Shown one piece after another: positions 1-11,307 of a stretch of 64,000 nt of DNA. This stretch comes from Gorsachius magnificus. Lineage: Eukaryota; Chordata; Aves; Pelecaniformes; Ardeidae. Numbering within the stretch: position 1 is the stretch's first letter; the number at the start of each line of letters is the position of its first letter. The position numbers were made by a program, and so were the translations under genes. The notes under the pieces are model-generated. The model saw only the letters and a program-made list of their open reading frames with translations, searched no databases and was not told the DNA's origin. The stretch covers positions 85,125,684-85,189,683 of the forward strand of contig CM067082.1 in assembly GCA_034008185.1 (NCBI GenBank), given 5' to 3'.

Positions 1-1921
1 GAGGTTAGTTGTGGAGTGACTCATTCTCAAAAAAAAAGAGAAATCTAGTTTAACAACCTTACTAGGGAGCTTGGCACAAACCTTAGGAATGTGCCAATGA
101 AGTCTGCTGGTGACAAAATGAGGCACTGCCAGCAGTATGGCACAGAAATGGGACATTGGAGGGAACCGGGTGGGCTTGAGACCATGTGTGGCAAAAGCAA
201 GTAAAAAATGCAAAATACAAAAATTACAAGGCAAGACACTCGGGTGCTAATGGGAAATGCTTCTGCTGGAAGATTATACTGCGTTGGACTTGGTTATACA
301 CTACTTGATCACAAGTGACTATAAGGTACCAGTCTGTTGTGTCCATGAGGTATTTGCAATTCAGACAACGAAATACTGGTGCTCTTTTACAATTCTGGTC
401 ATCAATATTTGAGAAACTAAAGCCTTGGCAAGCCTATTTATAAAAGGAGAGGAGATAGAGGAGAACTTCAGCTCAGCAAAGGAATGGGGCTGCTGTCGGC
501 TCACGTGGCATGGGAAAAGAGAAAAAAGAGATTTGAGATAAAGATAGGCACAGACAGGAGCAAATGGGAAAGGAAAAAAGACAAAGAACCTGGACAGCTA
601 TAGCATATTTGAACTGAATGCTAAAATGTGCCCTACTACAAGAGCAATTTGGATTCTGGAATGGCCTTCCAACAAAAGCACGGGACATAAACACTAAGAG
701 CATTTTAAATGAAGCTAATTTCTCGAGAGCTACTGTATAACTCGATGACCATAATAGCAAAGGACTGATTGCAATAATTTGTTTCAATCCTCCATTTCTA
801 ATTACATTCAAAAAAAGATATGAAAAGCCAGACGTAAGGTTGCCATTGCAATCTTCAATTGCTCGTATGCATTATTGTACAGCGCTTAATTAGATGATCA
901 CACATTAGTTTTTCCTCCAGAATGCTCACTGCAAGTCAGCAAATGGGCAGCTATTAACGACGTCTCTACCTTTCCCATTCAACATGTGCCCCTCAGCCTT
1001 ATTATCCAAACCTCCCAGTGAATACAAAATCATAGGTTTCCTCAGAGACATTCCTACAGTGCTGGCAGAATATTCATGTACTTCATAAATACCAATGTAA
1101 TCATCTCCACCACATTCTTGTAAGAGTAAGGACAAAGATTATTCCTGTTTGGCAGGCAGGGAGGTAAAATACAGAGGAATTGTGTCCAGAATGAGAAAAA
1201 TCATGCAGCGATACCCCTTATAGGTGCCGACATAAATGCTCCAGCTTTCTGCAAAGCAAGTGCCAGAATTACATGCTAGAGACAGACGCTGAAAAAACTG
1301 TGATTAGCGACAGCACTGGAAGAGCCCGATTCCAGGGAAATTTCCATCATCGTACAAGGACATCCCTGGCAGACACAGGGAACGAGTCAGTCTTCAGGAG
1401 GCATTCAGCTTCATTTCCCCAAAACTGTCCTCTTCCCTTCTGCAACCCTCTGCCTCATTCACTACACACCTTCCAAATTCTGCAACAAATGAGGAACAGA
1501 CAACAGCTTCATTCCCACAGCATCGTCCATCCTATGCACTGATTCGTCCATCCTATGCCCTGTGGAAAAAATAGGTCGTAGTCATGTTATTAAAGGCTGT
1601 CTCATCATGCCTTCATGCCAGGAGGCCAAGCAAGGGTTTCCCAGGCAACCTGACTTCTTGCATTTCCCAGAGCGTGACTTGTCAACATTTACATTCCTCT
1701 AACATTATCAATATTAAAAAAAAAACCACAACCAAACCCAAAACCCAACACAAAGAATACCTCAGATGTCATTGTGGGGAGCTGTACCGGTGCCATCAGG
1801 AGGTTTCGGATACCTACACATGCATTGCTGCTATCTACTGCTGGAGCTATGGTGGAAACCTCAGCAGGCAGAACAGGCGAGTTGGGCAGTAGGAAGGGGT
1901 GAGACACACATTTTAGGAGTG

Positions 1922-1987
1922 GATTTCACAAGAGAAGAGTGCTGAGACTGACTCGATTTCATGAGAGAATTGTGCCGAGACTGAATC
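1922..1987. repeat. Diverged 33-bp tandem duplication
   Basis: Two adjacent 33-bp units begin GATTTCACAAGAGAAGAG (1922) and GATTTCATGAGAGAATTG (1955). Both contain GAGACTGA near their ends. They match at roughly four-fifths of positions, so the duplication is old. The length is a multiple of three, but no coding function is supported. Confidence 0.75.
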
Positions 1988-4900
1988 CTTGGGCTTGACA
2001 GCTTGCTCTGGAGGGAGCGGGAAAGAAACGATCGCAGCCCCTTTGGTCTCCATGCTCCAGCTCTGCTCTCCTCTACAGCTGTTAATTCCCCCCAGTCCCT
2101 CGTTGCTTTTGTTGCTCTAAGTCCCTGCCAACCATCTTTATTCTGGGCTCCCACAACCCTTTTTGCTCTCCTATTTCCTCTCTTCTCTGTCCACTGGTCC
2201 CTCTTGCTTCTCTCCGCCTGGTTCCTGAGGTCTCCTCTCCTAACCCCTCACATCTGCACCCAGGCTCACCCCTCCTCTCCCCTCTCGCTGCACGTGGGTT
2301 GGGGAAGCACTGGCTGGGCCAGGGCTTGCTGCCAGCCCCTCCACATGCCGTTCCTGCCCTACAATGCCGGCTGCTCCAGGAGGAAAGGTAGCACGGCAGA
2401 CAAAGAGCCAGTGTGCCAGCCGGGCACTGAGCGGCTGCGACAGGCTGGAGTGCAGCCAAGCGAGAGCCTGCAGAGGACCCCACTGGTGAGAGAGTCATTC
2501 AAGCTTCAACAGAGGCTGACACTACCCCCCTCTTTTTTTGTTTTTAATTTTCTAGCACATTTGGCTTTTCCCAGTGGCATCAAAAGGCACATCCTCAGTA
2601 GAGAGCTCCCTTTTTCCCCTGACCCCCCCAGGGGTACAGTCAGGGCACGCATGGGTTCTCCTCTTCCATTCCTGTAGACCGAGCCAGCAGAAGAGGACTT
2701 AACACTGATCCATTTTATTCTTGTCCCTCGCTACTTATCATGTATTCTATGTCCTGAACGAGTTGCACAAAACTCCATCAGCTCCTGCTCCTGGACAACG
2801 GGAGACCACCAGGAGAAACCTAGCGCCTCCTGAAAACTGATTTAACATACAAGAGGGTGACAGAAATCACGGGCTGGTTTTGTGTGAGATGGAAATCTCT
2901 CTCGCTGACACACAGTCCTTTGTAAGGCTTAAAGGCTGCCTTCCAGTAGCACCTTGAACTGTTTTAACTACATTTCCCACATTTACCCGACTACCCCCCG
3001 GGACTTGCATGGGATATTTAAGTTTGGCACCATTACACAATCAAGAAACAGGATCTGGCAAAGGAACACATCTGGCAGGTTTGCACGTAGTAGCATCACA
3101 TGGAGTTACCCGTTTGATGGGGCCAGGGAACTTGCTTGCTTTCCCTGGCTAATATGCCCGGCTCTTCATCCACCACAAGCTTAAAAAGCGTAGTGTTGTT
3201 GTAGGTGTGACCATCTAAGATATGAGTAAAGCTTTGTAGGGAGCATTAATATCTTCTATTAGGGAAAGAGTCTGACTTTCAGATATAAGGCTTTTTCACC
3301 CTTCCCTCTGCTATTTACCCAATGAAAAAAAAGCATGCATGTACATAGATCCAAGCCTCATGCTTAGGAAAAAAAAAATAATATAGCAAAACAAAACAGG
3401 AAACTAGCTTATGCATAAAAGAAAAGTCATGGCAGAGTGTTGCTCAGTAGCAATAAAGGTGAAAAATAATTTTATTTTTTTTTTCATTAAAAGGGAAGCC
3501 CCTGAAAACCACAGCTTTCCTAACTGCACAAGAGTACTTGTCACCACTGTACCCCTTCTTCCTCTCCACAACGTGTCCTGCATGCTAAAGCATTTGTGTC
3601 TACGTGGACGCTTGATCTTTGCTGGCCACTTTTGTAATCACATCAGTATTATTTCTCTAAGCTTAGAAAGGAACCTTGGAAAGGAGCGCTCCAGTTTTCA
3701 TCTAGAGATGAGCAAAAAGGGGGTTTTGTTATTCAGCCTGGTCATCTTTCTGTTAAGGATCTTTTGAAATGTCGCCCACCAAAGGCGGGGAGAAGGAGAA
3801 CTGCACGAGGGTGGGTTTCCATGGAAGCATCAAGCCTGACGCTCAGGTAATCGCTGATGCGGCTTTTCGGGTGGTGCATTCCCCAGCACAGCCAAGCACA
3901 CCGGCAGGGCCAGGTGCTGGCACAGAGGAGATCAGCTTGCGGCAGTCGATCCGCTCCAGCTAACGAAGAGACCCTTTGCCCCACAGGAGGAAAAAACATG
4001 CGCCCTACCAAAATAACGAAAGCCGTCCCATGTACAACACACCTTTAAAAGACGTAAGGATGGTTGGCGCTTTGGGATTTCCAATTCCCCTAAACACTCT
4101 TTTCTCCTGTTCTTCGAACAGATCTCTGGGCATCCTTAGCGTTTATTTCACTCAGGTTGAAACGACTGTCCTGCAGCTGTACCAAACTAAATATTTGTTC
4201 CTTGTTGCACAGGGGAGCAAGGGAAGAGATGGGCAAGTTTTTTGACAATCTGGCAGTGGAAAAACCTGTACTGAATTCACATTATCAAAAGATTTCATTC
4301 GCACATGATTGAAGCTGAGATTTTTGGATAATGTTTCAAAACAATTGTCAACAAAACTCACCAAGCCTGTTTTACAAATGACATTTCAATATGCGCTTGG
4401 ATAAAAATCCAGTCCTTGATGCAAAAATGGATTTAAACTTTTATTTCTAAAAGAGGGCAAAGTGTTGGGCCAACTGGTGAAATTTTGAGACTCAAAACAT
4501 TAGGGATGATTTAACCAGGTCTAATTAGCACACCTAGGTTTCTTAAGCATTAAAAAAGAAAATACGACCACATAAAACCAAAAACCTCTTCATGAAGGCA
4601 AATTATTCCTGCCAAAAATCACAAGGTGAACCAATCACTCAAAAATAAAGCTACTTAAAGCTGTCAAGGGGGAAGCTCTCCTTTGGTTTTGCAAACAACA
4701 GGCACTAAGTCACACCCCTGGGGCAGGTTACTGAGAAGATCAGGGCAATGCTAATTTACAACACTCTGGACTCCTGTCAACACCCCTTGTCTCACTTTGA
4801 TTTGTTTGCCATGCATACTCTCTTGCTGGCTAAGCATTGCACATCAGCTGCCCATACCAATTTTCTCCAGACAGGGGTTGTTACTGCAACTGCTGGACCT

Positions 4901-6623
4901 TTCAATTCAGCTGGACCACTGTCCAGACATTTCGCTGTTCTCTTTAGAGACTCCCCCAGAAGAGCACTGGCAAACTGCACCCACCCTATGGATTGATTCG
5001 AAAACAGCAGATAAATTGTGCTTCCTTTTTTCCCCACCCAACACATGGGCCACCTCCCTGCGGAGCAAACAGGACTTACAAGAAGGTTAGTGGAGCTTTC
5101 CACTATGGGCAGCGTAGCCAAACGGAGGAGTAAAAGGTTTCAGCAGTCAATGGGAACGATGTGATTCTTCAGAAAGGAAAATCTGCCTGTTCGTTGCTTG
5201 GACAGCAATTCAGAATTGCATTTTCTTCTATCCCAGAAATACTTCACCCACTTGAACGCTACTTCTTTTTATTACGGAACTCGTATCAGCTGCTAAAATG
5301 GGCACGTATGAAACTACCGAAACTCCTGTAATGATCTGTTATATAGGATACACTAATATGTCTAGTACGTACGAGTAAAATTACAGTGGGGTTTCCAGCT
5401 GGAAGGGGCTGCAAGTGAGCAGTTTATCATTTAAATGTACTGGGAGTAATTCAATCACAGGAGGCTGTTATGACAGTGCAGCGAGGAATAATAACCACCA
5501 ACACAATAGCCCCTTCCTAGAGCAAAATGGTTTCCAGCCCTTTCAGATGGAAAACAAAGAATAAAACAAATCACAAACAAAAACCCCTCCGCACAGACAG
5601 GAAAGCTCAACAATGAAGTCAAAGAGAAATGGGGGATATCTGCATCAGGCTCAATGGCATCCTTCCTCCCAGACAAGAACCAGCTTTTTACCCGTTCCCT
5701 GCTACAGCAGCTACAGGTATGCGATGATTATAACGCACAGAAGCAGAGAAATGCTTTCTTCTGCTTAGGGACCCCCTGGGTGACACATAGCCTGCGGTTT
5801 GATCACATTCTTCATTTGGGATTTCTATTTTTCTCCTGTCCTCACTCAGACGGTCAACACTCCCATGCACCCAGAATGAGAGAGAAGTTCCTTCCCCCCA
5901 AAATTTTTAGTTAAAGCTCGCTTCATCCTTTTGATACTGCTCCTCTCTTACGCTCCCTACAGAAATGCAGCATCCCTCCAGAGCTGAGTCAGGAAAGCCT
6001 TAAGATGCGGGGCTGCAGAGAGACTTTAAAGAGCAGCAGTGAGGGAAGAAATAATAAAAACACCCAACAATATCCCCAACAAATCCAGCATGGGAAGAAG
6101 GCAGAAATGACCATGTTCTGTATCACTTAAAGTTTGCACAGGGTAACATACTGACAACTGCTATATCTACATGTGTTTGCAGGCAGAGAATCCATAGCTT
6201 CAAGATGTGTAATAATGCTCTGTTTTCCACATGAAAGGGAGTCCTTCCTTAAACAGGAGTGTACCCCTGCTATGAAACTGCTGGAAAAAGTAATCAGTCA
6301 CAAATAATAGTCATAAAACCATTTTGATACTTAGCTTTCCTCCATGGACAATGTCATTATACATGGCTTAAATAAATCCCGCTAGCACACAGTTGCATCT
6401 TTATCATCATTTTCCTTAAAGGAAACTCAGGTAATTTATTTTTTCTTTCCCCTAAAATACATTTTAATTCATCTGCAAATTCAAAAAGCTGACTAGCAGA
6501 GAAAAGACAAATTTAGAGTTGGTTGGGAAACTCCAAGTCCAATTGTGAGACATTTCGTTGCCTCAGAAATAGGTTTTCTCCAAGATCCATTGTTTACTCT
6601 GGGGAAGATCTGCAAAAAGGAGG

Positions 6624-6640
6624 GTGTGTGTGTGTGTGTG
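6624..6640. repeat. GT dinucleotide microsatellite
   Basis: An uninterrupted alternation of G and T covers about 17 bases within intron sequence. It is short, and nothing suggests a role. Confidence 0.9.
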
Positions 6641-7893
6641 GAGATCATCAGGCTAATGGCTGCTCACATACCCCCCAGCTTTTCAGAACTTTACCAGAAA
6701 AATGGAATTTACATTGCAAAGCCATTTTGTGTGCAATGCAGATCCAGGACCTGTAATCCCAGACACCGAATTCACGTGCAAACCAGCTAATTAACGCCAG
6801 TCTGCCAACTGCACCAGAAATCACAGCAGTGACCTGGGCATGAATACCACAGACCCAAACCAGGCTTTTTTACCCCTCACTGATCAAGACTGCTTCATTT
6901 GTTAGGTGCTGACCTTAACGGTGACATTGTTCTATTCTGGATGAAGTCTGTTCCAGCGCTGACTGATGCCTTTAGCACTGACTGACTGAAGCCACAGTTA
7001 CCCCAGAGACCTTCTGCAGTGAGTATCGGCCAAGTGCAAGAAGCATCACCCCAACCCGTGGGCAGAGCTACCGGCTGAGGTCTCTCCGCAGCCCCCTGGG
7101 GTCAGAGTAGGTAGGGTTTGAAAAAGTGGAGGGGAAGAAAAAAACAAACCAAAACAAACATTTCCACTGTTTTCTGATTAGTGGGCAGTCTGACATAGAT
7201 TGCAAGTGACAGTGCAAAATGGATGTTCATGGGCACCGTCAAGCCTGTGAGAAGGAAGAGGGGAGCCTGAACCAAATCTGACAGGTGGAACCAGTGAGAT
7301 GAAGATCCAGAAACTCTTTGCCTTTGTTTGTGGCTCTAATTACAGCAGAGAGTCTCTTCTGCAAAGCACCCTGTGAGACAGGAGCAATTTCAGCGACAAT
7401 CCTGGCGATAAGAGTTGCCAGCTCTTTCTAAAAGCATTGGTAAACCAAGGAACCGATAATTCAGAATCTCGACCAAAACCTGCATCCTACCGCTGCCGCT
7501 TGCAGCCCCTCCACCCCCAGAAGAGCATCTTTCAGATGATGCAGGAGAGGAAAGCAAAGCGGCTCTTGGAGCAAGGTGTTAAACTGTAACATGGTTTAGG
7601 TCTGCCACAGGGCTGGTGCTTTAGCATTTGGGGTTTGAGTGCTGCTGCTTCTCCAAACCAACAAACCAAGTGTTGCATGATGGGCAGGATCCCAGGCAGC
7701 AGCTTCCTGAGAACAGTTTCCAGAGGCACACAAGGCTGAAGGTGCACCCTGTAGCCATGGTAAAATTCTTCAAGATATGTCTCTAAAGACATATGGCCCT
7801 GCAAGATGAGACTATAAATACTAGAACTGTTCAACAGGCCGAGTAATTTTAAACACAGTGCTGCAGTTTGGAATGGTTTGTCAAGAAAAGCAA

Positions 7894-7913
7894 AATGAAT
7901 GAATGAATGAATG
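7894..7913. repeat. AATG tetranucleotide microsatellite, five units
   Basis: Five consecutive AATG units lie about 100 bp from the donor of the 128-bp exon, on its intron side. Confidence 0.9.
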
Positions 7914-8016
7914 GGATGATTTTCCAGGCAGTAAATAGGTTATTTAATTCTGGACAGCAATGCCACATGCAGCCTTTAGAGAAGAGCGGAGGGATTTGCG
8001 GTTGTCTGTCTGTCCT

Positions 8017-8022
8017 ACTCAC
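8017..8022 (-). other. SLC22A23: Splice donor after the 128-bp SLC22A23 exon
   Basis: The minus strand reads CCTG|GTGAGT, a strong 5' splice site. It leaves the exon in phase 1, ending after the first base of a codon. Confidence 0.9.
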
Positions 8023-8150
8023 CAGGCACCACTCCTTTGATGTCGCTTTCCGTATTCATCCTGTTCTTGCGCGTGAACTGAAGGATCAGTTCCTTGGATG
8101 CCTCAAACTGTTGTGTAGCCATCAGCCACCGAAGAGACTCTGGGAAAATA
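8023..8150 (-). CDS. SLC22A23: SLC22A23 next exon, PESxRWL motif and start of the large cytoplasmic loop (partial gene)
   Basis: This is the exon that follows the 169-bp exon in transcript order, 6.3 kb away on the minus strand. One base (T) completes the codon split across the intron; 42 codons follow, and a final G opens the next split codon. The peptide begins IFPESLRWLMATQQF. PESLRWL is the SLC22-family motif just after TM6, where the chain enters the cytoplasmic loop between TM6 and TM7. The rest is hydrophilic (LILQFTRKNRMN, then DIKGVVP), as expected for that loop. The acceptor is TTTAAAG with a CTAAC branch-point consensus about 20 nt upstream, and the donor is GTGAGT. The phase fits the preceding exon exactly, which makes a processed copy or chance open frame very unlikely. 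The peptide agrees with SLC22A23 as I remember it, with conservative changes in the loop. The following exon was not found at lower coordinates. Confidence 0.92.
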
Positions 8151-8174
8151 CTTTAAAGATGGAAAACAGGTTAG
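8151..8174 (-). other. SLC22A23: Splice acceptor and branch point of the 128-bp SLC22A23 exon
   Basis: The minus strand reads CTAACCTGTTTTCCATCTTTAAAG before the exon. CTAAC is a strong branch-point match with its A at 8171, about 20 nt from the exon. The pyrimidine tract is interrupted by purines just before the AG, so this acceptor looks moderate in strength. Confidence 0.85.
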
Positions 8175-8899
8175 TGTCTCTTCCAAGTTTCTGTCAGAGG
8201 AAGAACTGATAGCATTTAGCCGCTCATTTAACCATTAATGAGCTACGTAATTATTTTCCAAAAGCAGAATTACTTATGAAACAAACAAGAGGGAAAACAG
8301 ATTCAGAATGTCCAAGTTAATGACATTTTCTTTTACACTGATTCACAAATAATACAGGAACCATCCTATCACCTAGAAATAGGACCTATTAGAATTTTAT
8401 AACGTATTAGAGGTGTTCTGCCCGTTAATACAATTTTGAAAGAACTGAGAGGAGGAGGCAGCACTGTCTGCAACAGACATTTGCTGCCAAGCAGGGAATG
8501 AATGAGGTGTGCAGTTAACACAGGGTAATTCAGACCAAAGAAGGCAAATAGCTGACAGAAGTGATTTGGGTTGTAAAGATGGAGAGAGGAAAGACAAAAA
8601 TTACTTTTTAGGATTATAATGGAACAGATTTTTTAAATTTTTAAACAAGTAAAAAATCATCTTCCACATATGCAGACTTTAAGCCATTCTTTTAGGTCAG
8701 TATTGTGCATGCTCCAGACAACATTTGGTTGCTGCTCTAAAAGTTTCCCCAAGTAAAGAAAATATTATGTTTGTTGAGTTGCCTTAAAAACATACACATG
8801 CACGCAGAGTTACAAAATAAAAAAGTTTGTTTTCCATCCGGTTGTTCCCTTCAAGTGCTGATATTCACCCAAGTCATTAGCTTAACTGATCATTCATTT

Positions 8900-9025
8900 A
8901 AGGAGGTTATCCTCCCCCTCTACTCTGTCCTGGTGACACCTCACCTGGAGTACTGTGTCCAGTTCGGGGCTCCCTGGTTCAAGAAAGATGAGGAACTCCT
9001 AGAGAGAGTCCAGAGGAGGGCAACA
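8900..9025 (+). mobile_element. Older CR1 LINE, left half (interrupted by a younger CR1)
   Basis: This is the 5' part of a truncated CR1 non-LTR retrotransposon on the plus strand, from the end of the reverse-transcriptase reading frame. The frame around 8930-9020 reads [17 protein letters not shown] and then ERVQRRAT, typical of the CR1 ORF2 tail. The match stops abruptly after GAGGAGGGCAAC. The expected continuation (ATTAGGGGACTGGAAAAC) reappears at about 9632, after the inserted copy. The element is antisense to SLC22A23. Confidence 0.9.
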
Positions 9026-9630
9026 TGGCATCCTGGCTTGTATCAGGAATAGTGTGACCAGCAGGAGTAGGGAAGTGATCGTGCCCCTGTACTCGGTGCT
9101 GGTGAGGCCGCACCTCGAATACTGTGTTCAGTTTTGGGCCCCTCACTACAAGAAAGATGTTGCCTTGCTGGAACAGGTCCAGAGGAGAGCAACCAAGCTG
9201 GTGAGGGGTCTGGAACACAAGTCATATGAGGAGCGGCTGAGGGAACTGGGGTTGTTTAGTCTGGAGAAGAGGAGGCTGAGGGGAGACCTGATCACCCTCT
9301 ACAACTACCTGAAAGGAGGCTGTAGTGAGGTGGGGGTCGGCCTCTTCTCCCTGGTAACAGACGATAGGATGAGGGGGAATGGCTTGAAGCTGCACCAGGG
9401 CAGGTTTAGGCTAGACATTAGGAAAAACTTCTTCACCGAGAGGGTTGTCAGGCTCTGGAATGGGCTGCCCAGGGAGGTGGTGGAGTCCTCATCCCTGGAG
9501 GTCTTTAAAAGATGGATAGATGAGGTGCTTAGGGACATGGTTTAGTGGTGGGATGGCAGGGTTAGGTTAACGGTTGGACTCGATGATCTTAAAGGTCTTT
9601 TCCAACTGAGGTGATTCTATGATTCTATGA
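9026..9630 (+). mobile_element. Younger CR1 LINE, 5'-truncated, inserted inside an older CR1
   Basis: This is the 3' end of a CR1 retrotransposon, about 605 bp. It ends in the CR1 3' untranslated tail (GGTTGGACTCGATGATCTTA, then two ATTCTATG-type units). The frame 9054-9545 stays open for 163 codons and ends in a stop. It carries the C-terminal part of the ORF2 reverse-transcriptase polyprotein, with recognisable blocks [46 protein letters not shown] and GLPREVV. Catalytic reverse-transcriptase and endonuclease parts are missing, so the copy is dead on arrival. The unbroken frame suggests it is younger than the CR1 around it. No target duplication was seen, as usual for CR1. Confidence 0.93.
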
Positions 9631-10055
9631 TTATTAGGGGACTGGAAAACCTTCCCTATGAGGAAAGGCTGAGAGAGCTGGGCTTGTTTAGCCTGAAGAA
9701 GAGAAGACTAAGAGGGGAATCTCATCAACACATACAAATATCTTAAGGGTGGATGTCACAAGGATGGAGCCAGACTCTTCTCAGTGATGCGCAGCGACAG
9801 GACAAGGGGCAATGGGCACAAACTGAAACATAAGAGGTTTCAGTTGAATATGAGGAAAAACTTCTTTACTCTGAGGGTGACGGAGCACTGGAACAGGCTG
9901 CCCAGGGGGGTTGTGGAGTCTCCTTCTCTGGAGATATTCAAAGGCCGCCTGGATGAAGTCCTGTGTAACATGCTCTAGGAGAACCTGCTTTAGCAGGGGG
10001 GTTGGACTAGATGATCTCCTGAGGTCCCTTCCAACGCTTGCCATTCTGTGATTCT
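9631..10055 (+). mobile_element. Older CR1 LINE, right half
   Basis: This is the continuation of the CR1 that begins at 8900. It resumes at ATTAGGGGACTGGAAAAC, carries the ORF2 tail and the CR1 3' end (GGTTGGACTAGATGATCTCC), and finishes in CATTCTGTGATTCT. The frame is broken: 9784-9978 is open and reads [16 protein letters not shown], while the part before it is shifted. Its 3' untranslated sequence differs from the inner copy (AGATGATCTCCTGAGGTCCC against CGATGATCTTAAAGGTCTTT), so the two belong to different CR1 subfamilies. Confidence 0.92.
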
Positions 10056-10442
10056 TCCTTTTTTTTTTTTTCAGATGAGCTTACTTTCATACAAAACCAA
10101 AAGAACAAACAAAACCTCCCATACTTCCATAGAGATGAAAATTTTCAGATCTGACTCCAAGCATATTTTTCTTTCTTGTTTAGGCCTCATTTTCACTAAT
10201 CTTCCAAAAGACCTTCCCAAGAACAAATTTGGCAACTACTTTTAACTTCAAATGTATAATAAGCCTCAAATTTTCTTCACAAATAACGGATTTTTGCTGT
10301 GGATGCTGCCTCAGTTCTTATACTTCTAAAGCAGTGGACCAGACAACCACACCATTACGATGCTATCTTTTAAGGCTGATGCAATTTGGAAGACAGCTTA
10401 GTGAAACTGCCATCCTAGATGGAGAAAGTTGTGGGTTGGTTG

Positions 10443-10445
<3 letters not shown>

Positions 10446-10476
<31 letters not shown>
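10446..10476. repeat. Poly-T tract (T31)
   Basis: A pure T homopolymer. On the gene's strand it is a poly-A tract. No retroposed sequence was recognised next to it. Confidence 0.95.
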
Positions 10477-10480
<4 letters not shown>

Positions 10481-11267
10481 GAAGAAAAAAGGAGAGAAGT
10501 CAGGCAGACTGCAACCCAAATGATATCAGGCAATAAAAATATATAACAGCCATGATGACAGCTATTCAGCTTGACAGCTTATTTACTACCACTGGTGCTG
10601 CACAGATGCTTTGGCATATCCTCCTGCAGAAAGTCCTGTACTGCAAATGCACGTTTTGAAAAATTAAGAATTCTCTGAATCCAACATCTCCTCATGCTTG
10701 GCTCCGGAGAGGTGACAGCCTCAGCCACTGGCCTAAAGGCTGCACTTTTTGAACAGTCTGCTTACAAGGTTACAGGTCCCAAATGACAAGCCCTGTGGGG
10801 AGCACCCGCTCCTAGGGAAGGAAGAGAGCCACAGGGACAGGCATTGCGTGGACAAACACCGTCTCTACCTCCCAGCTACTACAGGTTTCTCAAACTGGAA
10901 GCGCTGAAGCCTCCCGTCTTTCAGCTGCTCCATTACTCCATGTGAGCAGTGGGAGGTTATTTAAGGATTTAAAAACCGGGCTGCTTTGAGCCCAGGTTAT
11001 CAGGCACAGCAAGGGGAAGCGCTGGCCATCCCGTCCCTATGCAAGTGCCCAAGTTCACTTGTGGAGCTGCTGCCAAGGGTCATTTGTACGCACCTACTGG
11101 TGCGCCTTCTGTTGCCAAACCAAGCACCATCACAAACTCAAAAGCCAAAAAACCAAACCAAACCAAACCCACAACCCCCTCCGCCCCCCCAGAAAAAGAC
11201 ACCTCCCTGGTCCCTGTGGACTTCTGCACAGAAATTTGGTCACAACCTCTTTCTTCATCACCTGGCA

Positions 11268-11307
11268 TTATATATATTTTATATATATATGTTATATATA
11301 TATAAAA
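11268..11307. repeat. AT-rich microsatellite
   Basis: Interrupted TA repeats (TATATATATTTTATATATATATG type). Self-complementary, so prone to slippage and cruciform formation. Located inside the intron. Confidence 0.9.

Larger units (their letters stand above)
1..8016 (-). other. SLC22A23: SLC22A23 intron downstream of the 128-bp exon (3' end outside the window)
   Basis: No further exon could be recognised here in either strand, including the loop/TM7 exon expected next in SLC22A23. The stretch holds a 17-19 bp tandem duplication (1523 and 1544, period 21), a diverged 33-bp duplication (1922-1987), and a pyrimidine-rich belt at about 2050-2300. It also holds a GT microsatellite at 6624-6640 and an AATG microsatellite at 7894-7913. 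An open frame of 224 codons at 2003-2677 (plus strand) falls on the pyrimidine-rich belt and shows no domain. No mobile element was recognised. Confidence 0.7.

Noticed and set aside
926..1135. Minus-strand open frame considered as the next SLC22A23 exon
   Set aside because: It has none of the expected loop or TM7 sequence and lacks clear splice borders in the required phase.
1861..2154. Minus-strand frame with an apparent 11-residue repeat
   Set aside because: The repeat is simply the translated 33-bp DNA duplication; nothing else supports translation.
2003..2677. Longest open frame in the window (224 codons, plus strand)
   Set aside because: It lies on a pyrimidine-rich belt where stops are rare. 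It has no domain, no splice context and biased, low-complexity composition, and an open frame also exists on the opposite strand.
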